Positions 43,183 to 51,076 of a stretch of DNA of 64,000 nucleotides are shown piece after piece. Source of the stretch: Nocardioides alpinus (GTDB lineage: Bacteria > Actinomycetota > Actinomycetes > Propionibacteriales > Nocardioidaceae); the NCBI RefSeq assembly GCF_900112035.1, contig NZ_FOKC01000009.1:119482-183481 (forward strand), written 5' to 3'. How positions within the stretch are numbered: the first letter of the stretch is position 1; each line of letters opens with the position of its first letter. The position numbers and the translations under genes were made by a program. The notes below the pieces were generated by a model, which saw only the letters and a list, made by a program, of their open reading frames with translations, was not told the origin of the DNA and searched no databases.

Positions 43183-44240
43183 CGGATATCCACAACCTTC
43201 TGACCGAGATCCACGACACGATCGTCGTGCCGTCGCCAAACCACGGGGATCTTCAACGCCGCGTCACACGACTTCGCAGACGCCGCCGACTGGTTCGGGC
43301 TGGAGCGGCGGCGACGGCGAGTGCATTCGCTGTCGCGGCCCTTGCCATGTCTTCGCCATGGGATAAGCCCTCCGCGGAATCTCCGGTAGCCGCACTGCCT
43401 GCGAACCCGACGGGCGTGCCTGTCGTCCTCGATGGGCGGCTGGCCCTGGTTGACGCCGATGGGAACACCGTCGACACCGGTGTGGTCGGAGCGCTACTGG
43501 GGGTCTATCGCGACCGGCCGGTCGTACTGGCCGGCGACCAGCTAGTAGGTCTCGACGATGCGCCCATCACCACCTCCGTCCGGACAGCGTTTGTGGACTC
43601 CTCTGGTGCCACATTTCAGAGGGAAGACGGCACACTGGGCGCATTCGGTGACCATCAGGTCTTCTACATCACCAATTGCAGGTCGTGCCATAACTCGGGA
43701 TCTGCAGGATCGCCTGATGCCGAAGCGCCGACGGACGGGGTGTTGGTCGGGGCAGGCGAAAGGGCTTACGTGGTGCAGCGCACATCGGGGCTCTTGGTGG
43801 TCGACGCCGCGGGCGTTCATCCGATTTCGCTCACAAGCGACGGCGCGAGCGCCGAGGTGAGCAGTGTGCAAGTTGGAGGCGACACGGTGTCCGTGGCGAG
43901 CGACGGCACGGTGCAGTTCTTCAATGCGGACGGTACTCGCCGCTCGGGCTTCCTCGGAGGAGTCGTGGGTGCACTGTCTGCTGACGGCACGACGTACGCC
44001 TATGCGCCGACAGTCGACGAGCTCGCTAACGGTATGAAGCCAGGATTGAACTTCTACGACACCACGACAGGGAAGCTTCGACGGACTTCGCTCGACGGTG
44101 CCGTCGACTCGATCGTTTGGCGTGGCGGTGACCTGCTATTGGTGACGGACCAAGGGGCCGAGAGGACTTTGTGGCGCTGCAAGACGCGCGGCTGCGAGAA
44201 CCTGTTTGAGGCTCCGGGAAATTCACTCACTTTGCGCTAA
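43179..44240 (+). CDS. Putative membrane anti-sigma/sensor protein with CxxCH motif
   Basis: A 353-residue protein partnered with the ECF sigma by a four-base overlap. Cytoplasmic N-terminus (1-40, basic RLRRRRRLVR), one helix (about 41-58), then an extracytoplasmic domain of repeated beta blades (VVLDGRLALVDADGN, ERAYVVQRTSGLLVVD, DTVSVASDGTVQFFNADG), like SigE-linked sensors. Residues 167-171 read CRSCH, matching the haem c attachment motif CxxCH, and a further Cys pair is near the C-terminus (WRCKTRGCENLF). Whether haem binds is unknown; the motif may also be a redox pair. No classical zinc anti-sigma motif. Confidence 0.72.
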   Translation: MTDIHNLLTEIHDTIVVPSPNHGDLQRRVTRLRRRRRLVRAGAAATASAFAVAALAMSSPWDKPSAESPVAALPANPTGVPVVLDGRLALVDADGNTVDTGVVGALLGVYRDRPVVLAGDQLVGLDDAPITTSVRTAFVDSSGATFQREDGTLGAFGDHQVFYITNCRSCHNSGSAGSPDAEAPTDGVLVGAGERAYVVQRTSGLLVVDAAGVHPISLTSDGASAEVSSVQVGGDTVSVASDGTVQFFNADGTRRSGFLGGVVGALSADGTTYAYAPTVDELANGMKPGLNFYDTTTGKLRRTSLDGAVDSIVWRGGDLLLVTDQGAERTLWRCKTRGCENLFEAPGNSLTLR

Positions 44241-44550
44241 GGACCGACCACGCTCGGTCACAGTTGACAACCAACGCGTGGAACAGGCCCGATTGTGCAC
44301 ATTCCCCTTGCGACTTTGGCGGGCGACGTCATCCGCTCACGTTGGCAGTCAACCGAGCGGGAAGTGCACATTGCCCATGTGGAGCGTCGGGGACGCTAGC
44401 TGTGCCAGGAGCCCACTGCCACATGGCGTCGATGATCGCCGCGAGCCCATCCCGCACCGGCACGCTCCACGAGTCCATCCCGCACTGGTTCGCCCCGCGA
44501 ACCCATGGTGTCGGGGACACACCTGTCGTCTGAGAGACAGGAGTTCTCCG
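44241..44550. promoter_or_regulatory. Intergenic region before ardC with a 13-bp direct repeat
   Basis: The 310-base gap starts with a weak dyad after the anti-sigma stop (GACCG ... CGGTC). GTGCACATTCCCC (44295-44307) is repeated as GTGCACATTGCCC (44364-44376), 12 of 13 identical, 69 bases apart. Each contains the palindrome GTGCAC. This could be an operator pair controlling the following block (ardC to 50760). No coding frame seen. Confidence 0.5.
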
Positions 44551-45609
44551 ATGAGACCTCAGCCCCGTGGCGTCGCTTCACGCGAGGAGAAGCTCGACGC
44601 GCTGCAGCAGAAGCTGGCCCAGTCCGTCGGCAGTCTGGTGACCGGAGATGACTGGAAGCGGGCGATCGAGTTCGCGGCCAGATTTCGCACTCGTTCGTTC
44701 AACAACACGCTGCTGATCTATGTCCAGCACGCCGCCGCCTATCAAGAAGGTCGCGTGCCTGAGCCTGCACCGTCGTACGTCGCTGGCTTCAAGCAGTGGC
44801 TCAGCCTGGGCCGGCACGTCATGAAGGGCCAGTCGGGCTACGCGATCCTTGCGCCCGTGACGGCGCGGTTGGCATCATCGACTCCGACCAGCGCGGAGTC
44901 GTGGCGACCCCTCGGCCAAGGTGAAACAGCCAAGCCCGGCGAGATCGTGCGCACGCGCCTGGTTGGTCTCAAGCCTGCCCACGTCTGGGACCTGAGTCAG
45001 ACCGACGGTGACGCGGTACCCGAACCACCGCGCCCCGTGCTGCTCCAAGGACAGGCCCCAGCAGGATTGTGGGACGGCCTCGCGGATCAGATCACCTCCC
45101 ACGGTTTCGACCTCCGGCTGGTGTCACACGCTGAGGCGATCGGTGGCGCCAACGGCCTCACGGACTACACGACCCGCAACGTGTCGGTCCGCGTGGACAT
45201 GGACGACGCCGCCCAGGTCAAGACGCTGGCCCACGAGCTGGGCCACGTCATGCTTCATGGACCTGACAACGCCGATGCCGCGACGCACCGCGGCATCGCG
45301 GAGGTCGAAGCGGAGGCCGTCGCGCTCATGGTGGGCGCCGGGCACGGCCTGGCGACCGACGACTACACCGTGCCGTACGTCGCCACGTGGGCCGGCAGCG
45401 TCCCAGGCAGGTCTCCCGTCGAGGTCGTGCAGTCCACGGCCGAGCGAGTCCGCCGAGCAGCCGTGACGATCCTCGACCAGCTGCAGACTCGCAAGATCGG
45501 CAATGGCGATCCCTCAGGACTCGACCGCGAGGCTTTGACGAGCCGCCACAGCGTGGCACCGGCAAGGGCGCCCGCGCCGCCACAGCCGTCGGAGGTGCTG
45601 GGCCGATGA
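44551..45609 (+). CDS. ardC: ArdC-like antirestriction protein with M78-type metallopeptidase domain
   Basis: A 352-residue protein: N-terminal ArdC ssDNA-binding-type domain (SVGSLVTGDDWKRAIEFAARFRTRSFNNTLLIYVQ, YVAGFKQWLSLGRHVMKGQSGYAILAPV) and a zincin core VKTLAHELGHVMLHG (HExxH) at about 228-242 with a downstream acidic EVEAEAVAL. ArdC proteins protect incoming plasmid DNA during conjugation. ATG at 44551 preceded by ACAGGAG; further upstream frame is non-coding. Its stop overlaps the next ATG. Confidence 0.9.
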   Translation: MRPQPRGVASREEKLDALQQKLAQSVGSLVTGDDWKRAIEFAARFRTRSFNNTLLIYVQHAAAYQEGRVPEPAPSYVAGFKQWLSLGRHVMKGQSGYAILAPVTARLASSTPTSAESWRPLGQGETAKPGEIVRTRLVGLKPAHVWDLSQTDGDAVPEPPRPVLLQGQAPAGLWDGLADQITSHGFDLRLVSHAEAIGGANGLTDYTTRNVSVRVDMDDAAQVKTLAHELGHVMLHGPDNADAATHRGIAEVEAEAVALMVGAGHGLATDDYTVPYVATWAGSVPGRSPVEVVQSTAERVRRAAVTILDQLQTRKIGNGDPSGLDREALTSRHSVAPARAPAPPQPSEVLGR

Positions 45610-46148
45610 GCATGCTGAACGCTGCCGCCTCCTACCGACGCGAGGACCGCGCAGCCCCACGTGTGGCACAGCGTGTCCCCGTCGTCATGCCACTGGTCGA
45701 TGTCCAGGTCGACCTCGACGGAACCGTGGCGGTCCGACTCGATCGAGAGCCGTACGCCACCGACACCCCGCTGCACCGTGAGGACCTCCAGCGAGTGCTC
45801 TGCAAGGTTGCGACCGATCTTGATACGCCGATCCGTGTCGAGGTGCGCGAAGCGGACGGCTCGGCATTCACCGACATCGTTGCGCCGGAGTCTCAAGTCG
45901 TACGACCGCCCGAACCTCTCCGGCCAGCCACCGCTCCACCTGACCAGACGACGGGCGAGACGGCCAGCGGACGGTTCCTTCCTCTCGAGGACGTCGCCTT
46001 GGCGGTCGTCGTCGCTCACCAGACCGCGAGCGAGGACGGCGTGGCCAACCTTCGCCTCCCGCCCGCTCTCCTCGAGGCCCACGCCGGTCGTCTCGTGCTC
46101 GTGGGACAGCAGTCCGGGGCCGTCGTGATCAGCGGCCTCTCGGGATGA
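45606..46148 (+). CDS. Conserved hypothetical of the transfer cluster
   Basis: A 180-residue soluble protein, coupled on both sides (TGA/ATG overlaps). Beta-rich N-terminal half (VVMPLVDVQVDLDGTVAVRLDREPY; IRVEVREADGSAFTDIV), a Pro/Thr linker, and a short C-terminal domain (EDVALAVVVAHQTASEDGVANLRLPPALLEA ... VVISG). Position between ArdC and the coupling protein is conserved in actinobacterial elements, suggesting a role in transfer; no domain recognised. Confidence 0.65.
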   Translation: MSMLNAAASYRREDRAAPRVAQRVPVVMPLVDVQVDLDGTVAVRLDREPYATDTPLHREDLQRVLCKVATDLDTPIRVEVREADGSAFTDIVAPESQVVRPPEPLRPATAPPDQTTGETASGRFLPLEDVALAVVVAHQTASEDGVANLRLPPALLEAHAGRLVLVGQQSGAVVISGLSG

Positions 46149-47929
46149 ACCCCCGCGGTCGCGGAGCGGACGATGAGCTGGTCAACCTCGGTCTCGTCCT
46201 CGTCGCAGCGATCGGTGTCATCGCAGCGACCCTTCGACTGGCAGGTTCCGCGGCGGCTTGGCTGTCCGGCGCTGGTCAGCCGGAGCATGGCTGGCAGGCA
46301 GGATTGCAGGTCCTCGGCGACCCAACGCATCCTGCCGAGGCTCTGGGATCGACTGGTCTCGTGGCGTGGGTCTACTGGGTCGTCCTCGCTCTGATCGTGG
46401 CCATCGTCCTCGCCAGCTCACTCGTGCTGTGGCGACGCATGGGGATGATCCGGCATCGGATGTCGAGCGACCCGCGGCGACTGGCTGGGGTGGCGACAGG
46501 TCGCGACGTACGGGCGTTCGCCTCGCGCAAGGCGTTGCTGGCGCGCGGCAAGGCACTTCGGCCGTCGCTGGACCGACCGGAGCCGTCGGAGGTCGGCTAC
46601 CGACTCGGCCGCTCGCGTGGTCACGACGTGTGGGCTTCAGTCGAGGACTCCATCCTGATACTCGGCCCTCCGCGATCCGGCAAGGGCCTGCACGTGGTGG
46701 TCAACGCAATCCTCGACGCCCCGGGGGCCGTCATCACCACAGCGACTCGACCGGACAACGTGGCCGCCACCATCCTCGAGCGCCAGCGACGCGGGCCGGT
46801 CGCCGTCTTCGACCCGCAGCGTCTCGCCGATGGGCTGCCTGCCGGCCTGCGCTGGTCACCTGTCAGAGGATGCAGCGATCCCCTGACTGCGATGATCCGA
46901 GCGACCGGGCTCGCGTCGGCCACTGGCCTCTCGACCGGTGGCGTGGAGTCCGGAGGCTTCTGGGAGGGCAAGACCCGCACAGCCCTTCAGGCACTGCTTC
47001 ATGCGGCGGCCCTCGACAACCGCACCCCACGCGAGCTGTTCGGCTGGACGCTCGCGCCGTCGGCAGCCGCCGACGCGGTGGCCATCTTGTCCAGCGACCC
47101 GGAGGCGGCACCCGGCTGGGCTGACTCCCTCGAGTCGATGATCCATGCCGATCCCCGCACCCGCGACTCGATCTGGATGGGCGTCTCCCTCGCACTGTCA
47201 TGCCTGGCGGACCCTCGCGTCCTCGACGCGGTCTCCCCCGATCCCGGCGAGGGCTTCGACCCGGATGACTTCCTCACCAACAACGGCACGCTGTACCTGC
47301 TGGCCACCGGTGCCGGAGCTGGCGCCTCCTGGTCGCTCGTCGCAGCCTTCATCGAGGACCTCGTCGAGACCGCCCGCCACCTGGCTGCGTCCTCCCCTGG
47401 CGCACGACTCGATCCGCCACTGCTCCTCGCGCTCGACGAGATCGGCAACCTCTCCCCACTGCCGTCCCTGCCCATGCTCATGGCAGAAGGGGGCGGGACC
47501 GGCATCACGACCATGCCCGTCCTCCAGTCGCTGTCACAGGCCCGAGACAAGTGGGGCGATCACGCTGCCGGCGCGATCTGGGACGCCTCGATCGTCAAGG
47601 TCATCCTGGGTGGCGGATCGTCAGCGCGAGACCTCCAGGACCTCTCCGCACTCATCGGCGAGCGCGACGAGCGCACCGACACCATCTCGATCGGCGATTA
47701 TGGCTCGCGGTCGCTCCAGCGCTCGACCCGTCGGGTGCCCGTCATGCCGCCCGAGACCATCCGGACCCTCCCGTTCGGCAACGCGCTCGTCCTTCTGCGC
47801 AGCGCTCCACCGCTGGTCACCGACCTGCACGCTTGGACTTCGCGGGAAGACGCGGAGGAACTGCGAGAAGGGCGCGCCCTCGTCGAGGCTGCCCTCCGCC
47901 GTGGGTCTTCCCGCACACCTGACTGGTAG
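46145..47929 (+). CDS. VirD4/TraG-type coupling protein
   Basis: A 594-residue ATPase that brings the relaxosome to the channel. Two N-terminal helices (about 14-34, 75-97), then the motor: Walker A ILGPPRSGKGLHVVV near 175-188, TATRPDN, and Walker B LLLALDEIGNL near 420. GGGTGITTMPVLQSLSQARDKWG and ILGGGSSARDLQDLSALIGER are characteristic T4CP segments. ATG overlaps the previous stop. Confidence 0.92.
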   Translation: MNPRGRGADDELVNLGLVLVAAIGVIAATLRLAGSAAAWLSGAGQPEHGWQAGLQVLGDPTHPAEALGSTGLVAWVYWVVLALIVAIVLASSLVLWRRMGMIRHRMSSDPRRLAGVATGRDVRAFASRKALLARGKALRPSLDRPEPSEVGYRLGRSRGHDVWASVEDSILILGPPRSGKGLHVVVNAILDAPGAVITTATRPDNVAATILERQRRGPVAVFDPQRLADGLPAGLRWSPVRGCSDPLTAMIRATGLASATGLSTGGVESGGFWEGKTRTALQALLHAAALDNRTPRELFGWTLAPSAAADAVAILSSDPEAAPGWADSLESMIHADPRTRDSIWMGVSLALSCLADPRVLDAVSPDPGEGFDPDDFLTNNGTLYLLATGAGAGASWSLVAAFIEDLVETARHLAASSPGARLDPPLLLALDEIGNLSPLPSLPMLMAEGGGTGITTMPVLQSLSQARDKWGDHAAGAIWDASIVKVILGGGSSARDLQDLSALIGERDERTDTISIGDYGSRSLQRSTRRVPVMPPETIRTLPFGNALVLLRSAPPLVTDLHAWTSREDAEELREGRALVEAALRRGSSRTPDW

Positions 47930-47972
47930 AGCGGTCGCCACCCGCGGCACCGCATGGCCTCAGGAGTCAGCC

Positions 47973-48404
47973 ATGACGATTCCCACGCAGATGAGCATGC
48001 ACGGCTACATCGCCACCGCGCCGGAGCTCAGCTTCACCGACAAGGGCCACGCACGGTTCTACTGCCGGGTGGGCATCGAGCAGCACCGCAAGGAGGTCGA
48101 CGGGTCGTTCACCAGACTCGACCCCGTCTATGCCGACCTGGTGATGTTCGAGCGCACTGCCGAGCGCGCGTATTCGCGGTTCAAGCCCGGGGACCGGATC
48201 ATCGCCTCGGGCTACATCCACGAGTACGAGCAGGACCGACCCGGCCAGCCCAGCGAGATCCGAGAGCAGTTCGTTGCACGCCGCATCGGCCACGACTGTG
48301 CCTGGACCCGCTATGTCGTCGACCGCACGCCGGCGCAGCAGCTTGAGGCGCCGCACAACGAGATGACGGTGGTCAACGAGCCCACGCCGGCCATCAGTCT
48401 CTGA
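47973..48404 (+). CDS. ssb: Single-stranded DNA-binding protein (element-encoded)
   Basis: A 143-residue OB-fold protein (MHGYIATAPELSFTDKGHARFYCRVGIEQHRK ... FKPGDRIIASGYIHEYEQD) resembling plasmid SSB proteins. It lacks the acidic C-terminal tip of housekeeping SSB, ending NEPTPAISL. Probably coats the transferred strand or supports prim-pol. ATG at 47973 with AGGAG upstream. Confidence 0.8.
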   Translation: MTIPTQMSMHGYIATAPELSFTDKGHARFYCRVGIEQHRKEVDGSFTRLDPVYADLVMFERTAERAYSRFKPGDRIIASGYIHEYEQDRPGQPSEIREQFVARRIGHDCAWTRYVVDRTPAQQLEAPHNEMTVVNEPTPAISL

Positions 48405-48418
48405 CAGGGCTGCCACTC

Positions 48419-49078
48419 ATGAGCGCCGACCTGGATCGATCGGATTGGCAGGGGCTTTGGGCATCGGACTTCGATCAGGAAGACGACGCCACGTACGGAG
48501 ACACCGGACACGAACTACGGTCCTCCGACTTCGACCCGGACGCCCCTCTGCGCCCTATCAACTGGAACCTGCTCTCGGCAGATGAGGCCCTCGCGGAGTG
48601 GATGGATCTCGACGCCTGGGTCGACTGGCTCCGCAAGACCTTCGGCCTGTCCCCCGCTGTCGTACCGCCGCTGTGGCACCGCCACGACGAGCTGGTGTGG
48701 GAGCTCTCCGCCCTGCACACGCACTGGCTCAGCGCGTACGACCCCGACAGCTCGCCGTCGAGTCCGATCGGATGGCATCGCGACTTCGCCGAGGCCCGGC
48801 ACCGGTTGCGTGAGTGGGTCTCGACCGCCGGGTGCAGGCTCGACCGCGACCGCCCCACGCGGCAGACAACCTGGCCGGGAGAGGCACCAGCCGAGACGAC
48901 CACAGAGGTTGAGATCACCGACCGGCGCGAAGACTTCCTTCGCTTCGTCAACGACGACATCACTGCCCGACGTCTAGTCGAGGAGCGGGCTCGAGCGCTG
49001 TCGTCGCCCCATCACAGTCCGCCAATTCAGCGTCCGTCCACAGGCCACGGATCTCGAGCCGAGGCACACGACCTGTGA
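48419..49078 (+). CDS. DUF4913 family protein
   Basis: A 219-residue protein with the DUF4913 core: INWNLLSADEALAEWMDLDAWVDWLRKTFGL, PPLWHRHDELVWELSALHTHWLSAYD, GWHRDFAEARHRLREWV and GCRLDRDRPTRQT. The domain is widespread on actinobacterial conjugative elements; function unknown. ATG at 48419, fourteen bases after ssb. Confidence 0.85.
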   Translation: MSADLDRSDWQGLWASDFDQEDDATYGDTGHELRSSDFDPDAPLRPINWNLLSADEALAEWMDLDAWVDWLRKTFGLSPAVVPPLWHRHDELVWELSALHTHWLSAYDPDSSPSSPIGWHRDFAEARHRLREWVSTAGCRLDRDRPTRQTTWPGEAPAETTTEVEITDRREDFLRFVNDDITARRLVEERARALSSPHHSPPIQRPSTGHGSRAEAHDL

Positions 49079-49117
49079 GCGCACGGTGGTCGGATCGCCG
49101 GCTCGTCGAAAGGGAGA

Positions 49118-49423
49118 ATGACCATGCTGCTCGCCCACTATGTTCTGCTCTCAGAAGCTCGCTCCTACGTCGCCGCCCTCGCAAACAACACGACGACTCC
49201 CGAAGCGTGCTCGGCGTACGACCTCGCGCTCATCGAGCTGGACTTGGTCCACGGTGACGATGCATTCGCGCTCGACGCCACCGAACACGCGGTGGGCCGC
49301 GACGTCTTGATGGCCCTCGCCATCTCCGCCGTTGAGCGGCTCACCACGTACGGCGTGGACGCCCTGCACTCCGAACTCTTGCTGGCCTCGCTCGAGGACG
49401 CCCGCGCGTTGGACATGCCCTGA
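49118..49423 (+). CDS. Small hypothetical protein
   Basis: A 101-residue (or 99 from the ATG at 49124, better spaced from AGGGAG) helical protein with LLSEARSYVAALANNTTTPEACSAYDLALIELDL and a Leu/Glu/Asp-rich C-terminus. No recognised family. Its stop overlaps the ATG of the following gene by one base, supporting coding status. Confidence 0.6.
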   Translation: MTMLLAHYVLLSEARSYVAALANNTTTPEACSAYDLALIELDLVHGDDAFALDATEHAVGRDVLMALAISAVERLTTYGVDALHSELLLASLEDARALDMP

Positions 49424-50760
49424 TGTACGGCGAAAACGGAGCTCTGCTGCGAGCCGAGCTGTCCGCACTTCTCGCACAGCACCGGGTCCAGCTCAGGCTG
49501 GGCGGCGGGGGCAGTCACTCAGTCCCTGTGACCACCAGCAGGGCGGAGCGTGAAGAGATCGGCAAGCAGATCCGTCGATACCGGCAATCCGTTCTGGTGT
49601 GGTGCCAGCACGCCTCACGGGCAGTCGCCCCGTACGCGTCCAGCAACCTCTCCCCCGCGCCGCCCACCCCATTCCGACTCCCCCCTACTCAACACGGCGG
49701 ACTGGCGTCCCTGAGGCTCGCCCTCGACCACACGGTAGGCACTTCAAGCGCGCGGCTACCCGAGCTGCACGAGCTGGTGTCCCCACAGGAGCTGCCGCTG
49801 GTCGAGCACTGGCGACAGGTGGCCCGAGCTTCGGCCCTTGGCGAGCACGACTTCGCCGCTGGACTCCATCACGACAGCCTCGACGCCTCCCAGGCCCACA
49901 CCCTCGTCGGCGACATCGCGGCCGTTGTCCGCGCGCTCGTGATCCTGGACCAGCGCTACAGGTCCATCCCGGGCTGGGAGAGACTCCATCGGGCAGAGCG
50001 GCTCGGCTGGAGCGCCCTCGCGTGTGCCCTGGACTCAAGCCTCGAGCCGCCAAGCTACGCGATAGACGCACTCGGCTGGAGGGCCCCGACGAACGTCATG
50101 CCAGGCCCGGCCCGTCCTGGACTGCTCGGCGTGCTCCAAGCCGAACGGAACCTCGCCGTCAGGCTGCGACCGCTGCCCAGCGCCATCAACCTGCGCCGGA
50201 TCGTCCATTCACAGCAAGTGCTGTCCGGTGGCATCGCCGAGCTCGCCGCGAACATCGACATCGGTCTCCGCGACCGGTGTCTCACACGCCAACAAACGTA
50301 CGCCGACCTCCAGCGAGAACTACGCGACGTCGGATCCCTCATCGGCACCGGTGCACTCGCGGTCGCTGACAGCGCCGACGTCATCGGCAGATTCAAAGCA
50401 CTGCGGCCGGTCGTCGACCGTGACCTCCGGGTGCTTCGTGCCTTCATCACGCTGTTCGACAAGATCGACACCCAGATCGCCGAGCACATCGAGACCGGGA
50501 TCGAGCGCAACGCCTACCTGCGTCGGGTCACACTCCCCCGCCTTGTCGAAGGCAGCGGCCAACTCGTAACACCCGTTCGAGAGCGGTTCACACCGTTCAG
50601 CGCTGCGGGACTCAGCACCATGACGGACCTAGTCCATGACCGCCTCCGACCCTCGTCCGAGCCGTCCGCTGCCACCCCAGATGCGGCCCGGAGCAGGGCC
50701 GAACTCCACTCCGCCATCGTGCATCGACCGCAGTGCCCGGATGATGCTCTGGGCATCTGA
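49423..50760 (+). CDS. Conserved hypothetical at the end of the transfer cluster
   Basis: A 445-residue mainly helical protein (AEREEIGKQIRRYRQSVLVWCQHASRAV; LVEHWRQVARASALGEHDFAAGL; NIDIGLRDRCLTRQQTYADLQRELRDVGSL). No enzyme motif, signal peptide or membrane helix found. It is coupled to the preceding small gene and is the last gene before the repeat-containing gap and the defence island, so it may mark the right end of the element backbone. Confidence 0.65.
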   Translation: MYGENGALLRAELSALLAQHRVQLRLGGGGSHSVPVTTSRAEREEIGKQIRRYRQSVLVWCQHASRAVAPYASSNLSPAPPTPFRLPPTQHGGLASLRLALDHTVGTSSARLPELHELVSPQELPLVEHWRQVARASALGEHDFAAGLHHDSLDASQAHTLVGDIAAVVRALVILDQRYRSIPGWERLHRAERLGWSALACALDSSLEPPSYAIDALGWRAPTNVMPGPARPGLLGVLQAERNLAVRLRPLPSAINLRRIVHSQQVLSGGIAELAANIDIGLRDRCLTRQQTYADLQRELRDVGSLIGTGALAVADSADVIGRFKALRPVVDRDLRVLRAFITLFDKIDTQIAEHIETGIERNAYLRRVTLPRLVEGSGQLVTPVRERFTPFSAAGLSTMTDLVHDRLRPSSEPSAATPDAARSRAELHSAIVHRPQCPDDALGI

Positions 50761-51076
50761 GTGAAGACACGACCGGCTTCCGCGTGGCAACTCCACTAAG
50801 CTGGGCATCGAGCTCCCCCGCGCACCTGTGGCTCGGAGCCAACCGTCCTTGCGGAACCCCTTAGGCCCAAGTTAGGCCCCGATAGGGGGCGCCGCACAGC
50901 GCCCACTTTGACGCGGCACCCAGTGCGCGCGTTGCGCCGGTTGAACGTGGTCACAGCCGGTGGCCTAACGGCTTGACTCCAACGCCGCCCAATGTCGGTG
51001 CTCCGTGAGACGTTTCCTAACGCACTACCCGCGGGTCGGATCTCGCGCGGCCGCAAGACAAGGGAGGATCTGTGAC
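50761..51076. other. Gap at backbone/defence border with TTAGGCCC repeats
   Basis: TTAGGCCC occurs at 50861-50868 and 50872-50879 (11-base period, one helical turn) and the inverted GGCCTAA at 50962-50968. A CCCC/GGGG-rich stretch follows. No coding frame seen. The arrangement suits an operator, iterons or a recombination site at the boundary; none is proven. A purine-rich AAGGGAGGA precedes the methyltransferase ATG. Confidence 0.45.
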
